DNA of 64,000 bases from Pseudomonas sp. Bc-h (lineage in GTDB: Bacteria; Pseudomonadota; Gammaproteobacteria; Pseudomonadales; Pseudomonadaceae). Location of the stretch: positions 556,101 to 620,100 of the forward strand of contig NZ_MUIN01000011.1 of assembly GCF_002080045.1 (NCBI RefSeq), given 5' to 3'. Shown here piece by piece: positions 1-7,588 of this stretch; position 1 is the stretch's first letter; each line of letters opens with the position of its first letter. The notes under the pieces are model-generated. The model ran no database searches. It had not been told where the DNA came from and saw only the letters and a list, made by a program, of their open reading frames with translations. The translations under genes and the position numbers were made by a program.

Positions 1-2
1 AC

Positions 3-467
3 AACCATCTGAACACCGGTCGCCCTTACCGCGTGAACGATTCGAACTACACCTCGAATTACTTCGAAGAGCCGACCAGCCCGCTGTTCCCGTTCGGTTA
101 CGGCCTGAGCTATACCCAGTTCAACGTCTCGGACATCGTCCTGTCGGTCAACAAGATGACCCGCAAAGACAAACTGACCGCCACCGTCCAGGTCAAGAAC
201 ACCGGTAAAGTGGCCGGTGAAACCGTGGTTCAGCTGTACCTGCGCGATGTCGCGGCCTCTATCAGCCGCCCGGTGAAAGAGCTGAAGAACTTCCAGAAAG
301 TCATGTTGAAGCCCGGCGAAGAAAAAGCCGTGAGCTTTACCGTGACCGAGGAAGACCTTAAGTTCTTCAACCCTTCGCTCAAGTACGCGGCGGAAGCCGG
401 CGAGTTCAAACTGATGATCGGCCTGGACTCCCAAGACGTAAAAGAAACGACATTCAATCTGCTGTAA
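3..467 (+). CDS. bglX: Periplasmic beta-glucosidase BglX, C-terminal end (partial)
   Basis: This is the last 154 codons of a glycoside hydrolase family 3 beta-glucosidase whose start lies before the window. The frame is open from base 3 and the visible protein begins NHLNTGRPYRVND, followed by a FPFGYGLSYTQF segment, both typical of the end of the GH3 C-terminal domain in BglX. The remainder (about visible residues 45-150) is the fibronectin type III-like domain found at the end of these enzymes, with the pattern VKNTGKVAGETVVQLYLRD. Family members are exported to the periplasm and release glucose from beta-glucosides and short cello-oligosaccharides. The catalytic residues and signal peptide lie outside the window. 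A hairpin follows the stop, then dctB on the same strand. The assignment to GH3 is firm; the exact name bglX is by resemblance. Confidence 0.9.
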   Translation, partial: NHLNTGRPYRVNDSNYTSNYFEEPTSPLFPFGYGLSYTQFNVSDIVLSVNKMTRKDKLTATVQVKNTGKVAGETVVQLYLRDVAASISRPVKELKNFQKVMLKPGEEKAVSFTVTEEDLKFFNPSLKYAAEAGEFKLMIGLDSQDVKETTFNLL

Positions 468-479
468 TGGCTGCAGGCG

Positions 480-501
480 GCGCGGTCTGACAGGACCGTG
501 C
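480..501 (+). terminator. Hairpin after bglX, possible weak terminator
   Basis: Bases 480-487 (GCGCGGTC) can pair with 494-501 (GACCGTGC), with one G-T pair and a 6-base loop. There is no T run after it, so it is at best a weak or Rho-assisted terminator. It covers the GTG at 498, an alternative dctB start, which is one reason to prefer the ATG at 525. Confidence 0.3.
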
Positions 502-524
502 CGCAACACAACAGGCCACCCACC

Positions 525-2282
525 ATGCCTCGCGCCGCCCGCCTCGTTTTTTCAACCCTGCTGATTCTCGCTGGCGCTGTGATCGTGGCGACACTGGCCA
601 TGCATCAGGCCCAGCGCCATTCCCTGGAAGACGACGCCGCTCGTGCCCAGGGCCAGCTTTCGCTTTATGCCAATACCCTGCAAACCCTGATCGAGCGCTA
701 CCGCGCCCTTCCCGCCGTGCTGGCGCTGGACCCACAGCTGCGAGACGCACTGAAGGGGCCGGTCAGCGCTGAAACCACTCAGGTGCTCAATCTGAAACTG
801 GAGCAGATCAATGGCGCAGCGCAGTCCTCGACGCTGGAATTGCTCGACCGCGACGGTCTGGCGATTGGCGCCAGCAACTGGAAACTGCCCAGCAGCTATG
901 TCGGCCATAACTACGGATTTCGCCCCTACTTCACTCAGACCAAAGCCAACGGCGTCGGGCGTTTCTACGCGGTCGGCGTGACCAGTGGGATTGCGGGTTA
1001 CTTCCTCTCGAATGCAGTACGGGACGATGCCGGGCAGTTTATCGGCGCCATGGTCGTGAAGCTGGAATTCCCGGATCTCGAACACACTTGGGCCCAAGGC
1101 GAGGACCTGCTACTGGTCAGCGACGCGAAAGGCATCGTGTTCATTGCCAACCAACCCGGCTGGCGCTATCGCTCATTGCGTCCCTTGTCGGATCAGGACC
1201 GCAGCGAGCTGGGCAGCACTCGCCAATACGACAAACAACCCTTGGCGCCTCTCATTCAGCAGCCCCTACGCACCTTCAACGACAACAGCCATTTGACCAG
1301 CGTCGTGGCGCCCGACGGCACTGCGGATTACCTCTGGCAATCGCTGCCGCTGCAACCCGAAGGCTGGACCTTGCACCTGCTGCGCAAGCCTCAGCCCGCC
1401 ACCGAGGACATTCGCAACGCCGCACTGGCCGCTGCCGGAATCTGGCTGACATTGGTGTTTCTCGGCCTGTTCCTCTATCAGCGGTGGCGGTTGGCGCGCA
1501 TGCGTCAACGCAGCCGCGAGGAACTGGAACAACTGGTGGAAGAACGCACGCGAGACCTGCGGACCGCTCAGGACGGTCTGGTGCAATCGACCAAACTGGC
1601 CGCGCTTGGGCAGATGTCTGCGGCGCTGGCCCATGAAATCAACCAGCCGCTGACGGCACAGCGCATGCAACTGGCTACCCTGCGTCTGCTGCTCGATCAT
1701 GGTCGTGTCGACGACGCCTACCAGGCACTGACCCCCATCGATCAACAACTCACGCGCATGGCCGCCCTCACCGGCCATCTCAAGACCTTCGCCCGTAAAA
1801 GCCCCAGTGGCCTGCGCGAGCGGGTTGACCTGGCCTGTGTGGTCGACCAGGCGCTGCTGCTGCTCGATGCGCGCATCCGCGAAGAAAAGGTCAGCTGTGT
1901 GCTAGACCTGACCCGCCCGGCCTGGGTCCGCGGCGACGCCATACGCCTGGAGCAGGTACTGATCAACCTGCTGCGCAACGCACTGGACGCCATGGGCGGA
2001 AAACCGCTCAAGCGCCTGGAGATCCGCGTCGAGAGCGAGGGAGATAGCTGGCGGCTGACCGTCGGCGACAGCGGGGGCGGGATTGCCGAAGAGCATCTGG
2101 CGAATATTTTCGATCCGTTCTTTACCACCAAACCTGTGGGCGATGGCCTTGGGCTCGGGCTTGCGGTGTCATACGCCATCGTTCATGAACTCGGGGGTCG
2201 CCTGGCCGCCGAAAACGTGAACAATGGCGCACTGTTCTTATTCTCTCTGCCCAAGGCTCCGGAGGCCGAAACCCCATGCTGA
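525..2282 (+). CDS. dctB: C4-dicarboxylate sensor histidine kinase DctB
   Basis: Membrane sensor kinase of 585 residues that should detect external C4-dicarboxylates and phosphorylate DctD. A transmembrane segment (about residues 5-25) is followed by a large periplasmic Cache-type sensor region (to about 295), a second membrane segment (LTLVFLGLFLYQ) and a coiled stretch leading to the HisKA domain. The phospho-accepting histidine is His370 in ALAHEINQPL. A HATPase domain follows, with an N box (INLLRNALDAMGG) and G boxes (GDSGGGI, GDGLGLGLAVS). The layout matches rhizobial and pseudomonad DctB. I chose ATG 525 over GTG 498 because the shorter form begins directly at the signal anchor and 498 lies in a hairpin. 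No strong ribosome site is seen for either. The stop overlaps the start of dctD, so the two are probably co-translated. Confidence 0.9.
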   Translation: MPRAARLVFSTLLILAGAVIVATLAMHQAQRHSLEDDAARAQGQLSLYANTLQTLIERYRALPAVLALDPQLRDALKGPVSAETTQVLNLKLEQINGAAQSSTLELLDRDGLAIGASNWKLPSSYVGHNYGFRPYFTQTKANGVGRFYAVGVTSGIAGYFLSNAVRDDAGQFIGAMVVKLEFPDLEHTWAQGEDLLLVSDAKGIVFIANQPGWRYRSLRPLSDQDRSELGSTRQYDKQPLAPLIQQPLRTFNDNSHLTSVVAPDGTADYLWQSLPLQPEGWTLHLLRKPQPATEDIRNAALAAAGIWLTLVFLGLFLYQRWRLARMRQRSREELEQLVEERTRDLRTAQDGLVQSTKLAALGQMSAALAHEINQPLTAQRMQLATLRLLLDHGRVDDAYQALTPIDQQLTRMAALTGHLKTFARKSPSGLRERVDLACVVDQALLLLDARIREEKVSCVLDLTRPAWVRGDAIRLEQVLINLLRNALDAMGGKPLKRLEIRVESEGDSWRLTVGDSGGGIAEEHLANIFDPFFTTKPVGDGLGLGLAVSYAIVHELGGRLAAENVNNGALFLFSLPKAPEAETPC

Positions 2283-3616
2283 ACTCGGTGATCGTGGTCG
2301 ATGACGAGGCGCCCATCCGCGAAGCGGTGCAGCAGTGGTTGTCGCTGTCCGGCTTTGACGTGCAACTGTTCAGTCGCGCCGAGGATTGCCTGGCCCGTCT
2401 GCCCGAGCACTTCCCTGGCGTGGTGCTCAGTGACGTGCGCATGCCGGGCATGAGCGGCCTGGAGCTGTTGGAGCAACTGCACAAGCGCGATCCCGATTTG
2501 CCGGTGATCCTGCTCACCGGCCATGGCGACGTACCGATGGCGGTCGATGCCATGCGCGACGGCGCCTATGATTTTCTGGAAAAACCCTTCACTCCGGAAA
2601 CGCTGCTGGGCAGCCTGCGCCGAGCACTGGAGAAACGCGCGCTGGTGCTGGAAAACCGCCGCCTCCATGAACAGGCTGACACCCGCTCCCGACTTGACGC
2701 CACTCTGCTGGGCCTCTCGCCCACGATGCAGACCTTGCGGCTTCAGGTTCAGGACCTCGCGCAATTGCCGGTCAACGTGTTGATCCGCGGCGAAACGGGC
2801 AGCGGCAAGGAAATGGTCGCCCGTTGTCTGCATGACTTCGGCCCGCGAGCAAAAAAACCGTTTGTGGCCGTCAACTGCGCGGCAATCCCCGAGCAACTGT
2901 TCGAGGCCGAGCTGTTTGGTCATGAAAGTGGCGCATTCACCGGGGCTCAGGGCAAGCGCATCGGCAAGCTTGAGTTCGCCGATGGCGGCACGCTGTTTCT
3001 CGATGAAATCGAAAGCATGCCGCTCGCCCAGCAGGTGAAACTGCTGCGAGTGATTCAGGATCGACGCCTGGAACGGTTGGGCTCCAATCAGAGCATCGAG
3101 GTTGACCTGCGCATCATCGCCGCAACCAAGCCTGATCTGCTCGAAGAGGCCAAGGCCGGACGTTTTCGCGAGGACCTGGCTTATCGATTGAACATCGCCG
3201 AGCTGCGTCTGCCGCCGTTACGTGAACGACGCGAGGACATACCCCTGTTGTTCGGCCACTTCTCCCGCCAAGCCGCAGAACGTATGGGGCGCAGCGCGCC
3301 AATCGTCAGCGGCGGGCAGTTGAGCCACCTGCTGAGCCATGACTGGCCGGGTAACGTGCGGGAGCTGGCCAACGCAGCAGAACGCCAGGTGCTCGGGCTG
3401 GACAAACCGGGCTCGGTGGATATGCCGGAGGGACAATCCCTGGCGGCGCAGCAGGAAGCCTTTGAAGCCCACTGCCTGCGTTCGGCGTTAAGCCGCCACA
3501 GGGGCGATATCAAGGCGGTGCTGCATGAGTTGCAACTGCCGCGTCGCACGTTGAACGAAAAGATGCAGCGCCATGGGTTGATCAGGGAGAAGTTTTTGCC
3601 CGACGGCAGCGCATGA
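2276..3616 (+). CDS. dctD: Sigma-54-dependent response regulator DctD
   Basis: Response regulator of 446 residues that activates sigma-54 promoters when phosphorylated by DctB. The receiver domain (about 1-120) has the acceptor Asp53 in LSDVRMPGMSG. The AAA+ domain (about 145-380) carries Walker A GETGSGKE near residue 172, the sigma-54 contact loop GAFTGAQ at 219-225, Walker B GTLFLDEIE and the RLNIAELRLPPLRERREDI segment. A Fis-type helix-turn-helix ends the protein (about 400-440, LSRHRGDIKAVLHELQLP). It overlaps dctB by 7 bases. A sigma-54 promoter and a palindrome like a DctD site lie 48-120 bases downstream, in front of an organic-acid transporter, which points to the regulated target. 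Confidence 0.92.
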   Translation: MLNSVIVVDDEAPIREAVQQWLSLSGFDVQLFSRAEDCLARLPEHFPGVVLSDVRMPGMSGLELLEQLHKRDPDLPVILLTGHGDVPMAVDAMRDGAYDFLEKPFTPETLLGSLRRALEKRALVLENRRLHEQADTRSRLDATLLGLSPTMQTLRLQVQDLAQLPVNVLIRGETGSGKEMVARCLHDFGPRAKKPFVAVNCAAIPEQLFEAELFGHESGAFTGAQGKRIGKLEFADGGTLFLDEIESMPLAQQVKLLRVIQDRRLERLGSNQSIEVDLRIIAATKPDLLEEAKAGRFREDLAYRLNIAELRLPPLRERREDIPLLFGHFSRQAAERMGRSAPIVSGGQLSHLLSHDWPGNVRELANAAERQVLGLDKPGSVDMPEGQSLAAQQEAFEAHCLRSALSRHRGDIKAVLHELQLPRRTLNEKMQRHGLIREKFLPDGSA

Positions 3617-3663
3617 CACCTCGGGCATCGGCAACTTCTCGCTTACCCGATGAACGTCTATCG

Positions 3664-3675
3664 GCGGATTTCCGC
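3664..3675. promoter_or_regulatory. Candidate DctD upstream activator site
   Basis: The palindrome GCGGATTTCCGC has 5-base arms and a 2-base centre. Its reverse complement, GCGGAAATCCGC, matches the core of the DctD sites I recall upstream of rhizobial dctA. It ends 45 bases before the -24 element of the sigma-54 promoter, a workable distance for an enhancer-type activator. A looser inverted repeat flanks it (CGATGAACG at 3648-3656, CGCTCATCG at 3673-3681). Confidence 0.55.
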
Positions 3676-3720
3676 TCATCGCATCAAGGCAAACCTTTCT
3701 AGACCGGGCCTCTCGGGGCT

Positions 3721-3736
3721 TGGCACACCTCCTGCT
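3721..3736 (+). promoter_or_regulatory. Sigma-54 promoter of the MFS transporter
   Basis: TGGCAC-N5-CTGCT with exact -24/-12 spacing (GG at 3722-3723, GC at 3734-3735) fits the RpoN consensus TGGCAC-N5-TTGCW with one mismatch. It lies 63 bases before the transporter start, just after the sigma-54 activator gene dctD, so DctD is the expected activator. Confidence 0.75.
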
Positions 3737-3798
3737 ATCACAGTCGTCAGACCGCATCGCTGCGCTCCCTCTAAAAACAATGACTTGCAGGAAACCTT

Positions 3799-5121
3799 AT
3801 GGCTATCCCCAACTCTGTGTCCACCGGATCGGCTGCGGCGCCTGTCGCCCAGAAGACCACCGGCAGCCGCCTGAAATCCATTTTCTCAGGCTCGGTCGGC
3901 AACATGGTCGAGTGGTACGACTGGTACGTCTACGCCGCTTTCTCCCTCTACTTCGCCAAAGTCTTCTTCCCCAAAGGCGATACCACCGCCCAACTGCTCA
4001 ACACCGCCGCGATCTTCGCCGTGGGTTTCCTGATGCGCCCGATCGGCGGGTGGTTGATGGGCCTCTACGCGGACCGCAAGGGTCGCAAGGCTGCGCTGAT
4101 GGCGTCGGTACTGTTGATGTGCTTCGGCTCGCTGATCATCGCCCTGACGCCAGGTTATGAAACCATCGGCGTCGGCGCGCCGATACTCCTGGTGTTCGCA
4201 CGCCTGCTGCAGGGCCTGTCGGTCGGTGGTGAATACGGCACCTCAGCGACCTACCTCAGTGAGATGGCCACCAAGGAACGTCGCGGTTTCTTCTCCAGCT
4301 TCCAGTACGTGACCCTGATTTCCGGGCAGCTCATCGCGCTGGGCGTGTTGATCGTGCTGCAGCAGACCCTCACTACCGAGCAACTGAACGCGTGGGGCTG
4401 GCGTATTCCTTTTGCCATCGGCGCGCTGTGCGCGGTCGTTGCGCTGTTCCTGCGTCGCGGTATGGAAGAAACCGAATCCTTCACCAAGAAGAAGGAAGAG
4501 CCGAAAGAGAGCCTGATGCGCACGCTGATGCGTCATCCCAAGGAGCTGATGACTGTGGTCGGCCTGACCATGGGCGGCACCCTGGCCTTCTATACCTACA
4601 CCACCTACATGCAGAAATACCTGGTGAATACCGTCGGCATGAGCATCACCGATTCCACCACTATTTCTGCGGCGACGCTGTTTCTGTTCATGGTGCTGCA
4701 GCCGGTGATCGGCGCGCTGTCGGATAAAATCGGCCGTCGCCCGATCCTGATCGCCTTCGGTGTGCTGGGTACGCTGTGCACTGTGCCGATTCTGACTACT
4801 CTGCACACCATTCAAACCTGGTGGGGCGCGTTCTTCCTCATCATGGCAGCGCTGATCATCGTCAGCGGCTACACCTCGATCAATGCCGTGGTGAAAGCCG
4901 AGCTGTTCCCGACAGAGATCCGCGCGCTTGGCGTCGGTCTGCCGTACGCATTGACCGTGTCCATCTTTGGCGGCACCGCCGAGTACATCGCCCTCTGGTT
5001 CAAGAGCGTCGGCATGGAGACGGGTTACTACTGGTACGTGACTGCCTGCATTGCCTGCTCGCTGCTGGTCTACGTATTCATGAAAGACACCCGCAAGCAC
5101 TCGCGAATCGAGACCGACTGA
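3799..5121 (+). CDS. MFS organic-acid:proton symporter (KgtP/dicarboxylate type)
   Basis: Inner-membrane transporter of 440 residues in the metabolite:H+ symporter branch of the major facilitator superfamily, close in pattern to alpha-ketoglutarate permease KgtP. Hallmarks are GNMVEWYDWYVYA at the first helix, GFLMRPIGGWLMG-x-YADRKGRK at the loop 2-3 signature, RLLQGLSVGGEYG in helix 4 and DKIGRRP in the loop 8-9 repeat; twelve helices are expected. The start has AGGA at about 3790. It sits behind a sigma-54 promoter and directly after dctBD, so a C4-dicarboxylate or 2-oxoglutarate substrate is likely. In many pseudomonads DctBD controls dctA instead, so this pairing is worth noting. The pcaT product in this window is a paralog. 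Confidence 0.85.
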   Translation: MAIPNSVSTGSAAAPVAQKTTGSRLKSIFSGSVGNMVEWYDWYVYAAFSLYFAKVFFPKGDTTAQLLNTAAIFAVGFLMRPIGGWLMGLYADRKGRKAALMASVLLMCFGSLIIALTPGYETIGVGAPILLVFARLLQGLSVGGEYGTSATYLSEMATKERRGFFSSFQYVTLISGQLIALGVLIVLQQTLTTEQLNAWGWRIPFAIGALCAVVALFLRRGMEETESFTKKKEEPKESLMRTLMRHPKELMTVVGLTMGGTLAFYTYTTYMQKYLVNTVGMSITDSTTISAATLFLFMVLQPVIGALSDKIGRRPILIAFGVLGTLCTVPILTTLHTIQTWWGAFFLIMAALIIVSGYTSINAVVKAELFPTEIRALGVGLPYALTVSIFGGTAEYIALWFKSVGMETGYYWYVTACIACSLLVYVFMKDTRKHSRIETD

Positions 5122-5145
5122 CCCGCGTCCGAACCAATGCTGCCC

Positions 5146-5213
5146 TGTAGCAGCACGGCTTGCCGGCGGTGACGGACTCGGAACCGCTACCGCCGGCGAG
5201 CCGGACTGCAGGA
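5146..5213. repeat. REP-like inverted repeat
   Basis: GGCTTGCCGGCGGT (5157-5170) and ACCGCCGGCGAGCC (5189-5202) form a hairpin with one mismatch in 14, flanked by GTAGCAGCAC and GGACTGCAGG. The element at 35394-35456 has the same core and layout, so both belong to one intergenic REP family. Confidence 0.75.
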
Positions 5214-5232
5214 GGTCGGGAGCAAATCAGAG

Positions 5233-5263
5233 GGGCAGCCATGAGAGTGAGCTGCCCTTTTTT
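5233..5263 (+). terminator. Rho-independent terminator after the MFS transporter
   Basis: Stem GGGCAGC (5233-5239) / GCTGCCC (5251-5257) is followed by six T residues. It lies about 110 bases after the transporter stop, beyond the REP element. Confidence 0.8.
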
Positions 5264-5280
5264 CCGCTGCAATGCCGGCT

Positions 5281-5307
5281 AAGTCGCTGAATCATCAGCG
5301 GCTTTTT
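5281..5307 (+). terminator. Second terminator-like hairpin
   Basis: AAGTCGCTGA (5281-5290) pairs with TCAGCGGCTT (5295-5304), including one G-T pair, over a 4-base loop and runs into T residues. With the preceding terminator it should insulate the repeat-protein genes from the transporter. Confidence 0.6.
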
Positions 5308-5318
5308 GCAGTATCAAT

Positions 5319-5398
5319 TTCAACGATGATCGCTACCAATGCGATTGACTTCTTAATAATCCAGAGCCGAGTAAAGTTAACTCCATACCGAGTTACCA
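5319..5398 (+). promoter_or_regulatory. Upstream region shared by the two repeat-protein genes
   Basis: This stretch aligns with 6163-6243 in front of the second repeat-protein gene. Shared blocks are a CGATG-x-TCG-x-TA motif, a TTGACTTCT/TTAACTTCT block and an identical CTCCATACC (5381-5389 and 6227-6235). The likely promoter lies within it, but I cannot fix -35 and -10 elements with normal spacing. The gene duplication evidently included its control region. Confidence 0.5.
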
Positions 5399-5427
5399 AC
5401 TAATCAAATCGATCTGGAGCAACTACC

Positions 5428-5853
5428 ATGAAAACTAACAAACTGATCTTCGGCCTTGCTTTCTCTATCCTGGCTAGCAGTGCTTTCGCACTTCCAGCTG
5501 TAGATGCCAGCAACCATATCAATGCACCGGTAGTTGCTGAAAACGGTTCCTCCCACACCAACATCGGCCGCGTTGCTGCTGACGGTGCTGACCACGTAGG
5601 CGCCAACCGCCTTGCCGCTGACGGTGCTGACCACGTAGGTGCCAATCGCGTTGCTGCTGACGGCGCTGACCACGTAGGTGCCAACCGCGTCGCCGCTGAC
5701 GGTGCTGATCACGTAGGTGCCAACCGCGTTGCTGCTGACGGCGCTGATCACGTAGGTGCCAACCGCGTTGCCGCTGACGGTGCAGACCATGTTGGTGCAA
5801 ATCGTCTCGCTGCTGATGGTGCTGACCATGTCGGTGCGAACCGTCTGAGCTGA
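5428..5853 (+). CDS. Secreted 13-residue-repeat protein, copy 1
   Basis: Protein of 141 residues with no function I can assign. Residues 1-21 form a clear Sec signal peptide (MKTNKLIFGL start, cleavage expected after SSAFA). After a short linker and one degenerate unit (VAENGSSHTNIGR, 36-48), residues 49-139 are seven perfect-length tandem units of V/L-AADGADHVGANR, then LS. Every unit ends in arginine and has one histidine and two aspartates. No cysteine and no membrane segment remain after cleavage. The start has a GGAG ribosome site and the gene ends with its own terminator. The paralog at 6275-6754 has the same signal peptide and upstream region. Similar short repeat-rich secreted proteins occur in other pseudomonads, as I recall, without a firm function. 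An export substrate, a peptide precursor or a metal-binding protein are all possible. Confidence 0.8.
   Translation: MKTNKLIFGLAFSILASSAFALPAVDASNHINAPVVAENGSSHTNIGRVAADGADHVGANRLAADGADHVGANRVAADGADHVGANRVAADGADHVGANRVAADGADHVGANRVAADGADHVGANRLAADGADHVGANRLS
5572..5844 (+). repeat. Seven tandem 39-base coding repeats
   Basis: Seven in-frame 39-base units each encode the same 13 residues apart from a V/L first position. Their near-identity, including synonymous sites such as GACCACGTAGG, suggests recent unit duplication or gene conversion, and copy number is likely to vary between strains. Confidence 0.85.
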
Positions 5854-5874
5854 TCGTTTTACGGTTTCTTCCCC

Positions 5875-5903
5875 AGCCCGGCCTTCGCCGGGCTTGATTT
5901 TTT
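5875..5903 (+). terminator. Terminator of repeat-protein gene 1
   Basis: AGCCCGGC (5875-5882) pairs with GCCGGGCT (5887-5894) over a 4-base loop and is followed by a T-rich run. Confidence 0.85.
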
Positions 5904-6079
5904 CTGGCGCAATAATTCGTTACAAGCCCCGTATCTGCTGGCCCTCTTACTTTTGTCAGTCACCAAAACTCTCAAACTCTCCCATCTGCACCATGCATTC
6001 AGTGAATACTGGCAGATCACGCAAGCTGATGCGGAAAACTCTTAAATTCACACAATTCAACAGCTGTCAAGAAGTGAAC

Positions 6080-6095
6080 CTGTCAGAGTTGACAG
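6080..6095. promoter_or_regulatory. Palindrome upstream of repeat-protein gene 2
   Basis: CTGTCA-GAGT-TGACAG is a perfect 6-base inverted repeat, with a further CTGTCA half-site at 6064-6069. It lies about 180 bases before the second repeat-protein gene and is not shared with the first. No known regulator is assigned. The rest of the 421-base gap (5854-6274) holds only the gene 1 terminator and the shared upstream block. Confidence 0.3.
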
Positions 6096-6274
6096 ATTTT
6101 GCCCCATTTCAGATCAGAAACCGCTACAGCGCTTTAAAACCGGGCGTTTCAGCCAACTATCATTTTCAGCGATGGTCGTTAGCAACCTTGTTAACTTCTA
6201 CTTAATGCACACGCGCGTAACATTAGCTCCATACCCAAGTTGAAAAATTATTGAACTTTGATGGAGCAAACATC

Positions 6275-6754
6275 ATGAAAACTTCGAACATTATTTTTGG
6301 CCTTAGTCTTTCCATCCTGGCATCGAGCGCATTCGCTCTGCCTGTTTCGGACACCCACTCTGTATTGAACGGAAGTGCGGTAGCCGAGGGTGGTTCTTCT
6401 CACACCAACGCTTCACATACCGGCTCTTATCGTCAGGCTTCCGATGGTTCTGATCACGTCGGTGCAAATCGTCTGGCCGCTGACGGTTCCGAACGTTCTT
6501 CGCAGTTCCGCCAGGCTGCCGATGGCGCTGACCATGTCGGTGCAAACCGTCTGGCCGCTGACGGCTCCGAACGTTCGTCGCAGTTCCGCCAGGCCGCCGA
6601 TGGCGCTGACCACGTCGGTGCAAACCGTCTGGCCGCTGACGGTTCGGAACGTTCTTCCCAATTCCGCCAGGCTGCCGATGGTGCTGACCACGTCGGTGCA
6701 AACCGTCTGGCAGCAGATGGTGCTGATCACGTAGGCGCCAACCGCGTCAGCTGA
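6275..6754 (+). CDS. Secreted 13-residue-repeat protein, copy 2
   Basis: Protein of 159 residues, paralogous to the preceding gene. The signal peptide (MKTSNIIFGL...SSAFA) is nearly the same. After a linker, residues 54-157 are eight units of 13. Two unit types alternate: Q-A-x-DGxDHVGANR and LAADGSERSSQFR (three copies), with the last two units both of the DHVGANR type. Copy 1 has only the DHVGANR type. I placed the start at ATG 6275, which has GGAGCAA upstream and gives the canonical signal peptide; a TTG start at 6251 would add eight residues ahead of it. The gene has its own terminator. The function is unknown. The alternation suggests a 26-residue superunit was amplified as a block. Confidence 0.8.
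   Translation: MKTSNIIFGLSLSILASSAFALPVSDTHSVLNGSAVAEGGSSHTNASHTGSYRQASDGSDHVGANRLAADGSERSSQFRQAADGADHVGANRLAADGSERSSQFRQAADGADHVGANRLAADGSERSSQFRQAADGADHVGANRLAADGADHVGANRVS
6434..6745 (+). repeat. Eight 39-base coding repeats arranged as 78-base superunits
   Basis: Units alternate between an ADHVGANR-coding and an SERSSQFR-coding version, giving a 78-base period. Neighbouring superunits are nearly identical in DNA. Confidence 0.8.
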
Positions 6755-6816
6755 TTCAACTGATACCGCTTCAAGGTCTACCGCTTCACACGTTTCACCT
6801 CCCGAACTCCCTTTGT

Positions 6817-6843
6817 AGCCCGGCTTATGTCGGGCTTTTTTTT
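6817..6843 (+). terminator. Terminator of repeat-protein gene 2
   Basis: AGCCCG (6817-6822) pairs with CGGGCT (6831-6836) and is followed by a run of eight T residues. Confidence 0.85.
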
Positions 6844-6964
6844 GCCTCGGGATCGGCGGGGTCTGGAAACCTCAAGTAATGCCTTGCACTATGACGGCCT
6901 TCATTCTGTACAGACAGCCGTCGCTTTTGAGCTCTGTCGCTTACATCTATCCAGGAAATGCGCC

Positions 6965-7588
6965 ATGTCAGACGATATTCATTTCTACGAGCCTTCCCAA
7001 GGCCATGGGCTGCCTCACGATCCGTTCAACGCCATTGTCGGTCCGCGCCCCATCGGCTGGATTTCGTCGCAGGATGCCCAAGGCAAACTCAATCTTGCGC
7101 CGTACAGCTTCTTCAATGCCTTCAACTACATACCGCCGATCATTGGTTTCTGCAGCATCGGGCGTAAGGACAGCCTGAACAACATTGAACAGACCGGAGA
7201 GTTCGTCTGGAACCTCGCGACTCGGCCTCTCGCCGAGCAGATGAACATGAGCTGCGCCCCCGTGGCGGCCGACGTCAACGAGTTCGAACTGGCCAACCTT
7301 ACGGCCGAACCATCGCGCATCGTCTCGGTGCCAAGGGTGAAAGAAACGCCGGTAGCGTTCGAGTGCAAGGTGACGCAAATCATCCAGCTGCAGCGCGCCG
7401 ATAAAGAAGTGGTGCCGAGCTGGTTGATTCTGGGGGAAGTGGTGGCGGTTCATATCGCCAAGCGGCTGCTCAAGGATGGGGTCTATGACACCGCGGCAGG
7501 TGAGCCGATCCTGCGCGGCGGTGGCCCGGCAGATTATTTCCAGCTGGGCCCTGAGTCGTTGTTCAAGATGTATCGGCCAAAAGCCTGA
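6965..7588 (+). CDS. Flavin reductase family protein (FMN-binding)
   Basis: Cytoplasmic protein of 207 residues of the flavin reductase-like, FMN-binding split-barrel family. The conserved pattern VGPRPIGWISSQDAQGKLNLAPYS in residues 25-50 and the following SFFNAF and GEFVWNLA stretches are typical. These proteins reduce or bind flavin for partner oxygenases. I chose ATG 6965 because AGGA lies 9-12 bases upstream; the open frame extends further back without a ribosome site. It stands alone on its strand, and its stop directly abuts the end of the convergent gene. The substrate or partner cannot be told from the sequence. Confidence 0.85.
   Translation: MSDDIHFYEPSQGHGLPHDPFNAIVGPRPIGWISSQDAQGKLNLAPYSFFNAFNYIPPIIGFCSIGRKDSLNNIEQTGEFVWNLATRPLAEQMNMSCAPVAADVNEFELANLTAEPSRIVSVPRVKETPVAFECKVTQIIQLQRADKEVVPSWLILGEVVAVHIAKRLLKDGVYDTAAGEPILRGGGPADYFQLGPESLFKMYRPKA

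Noticed and set aside
5894..6205. 103-codon frame between the two repeat-protein genes
   Set aside because: It starts within the terminator of the first gene, crosses the second gene's control region and has non-coding-like composition.
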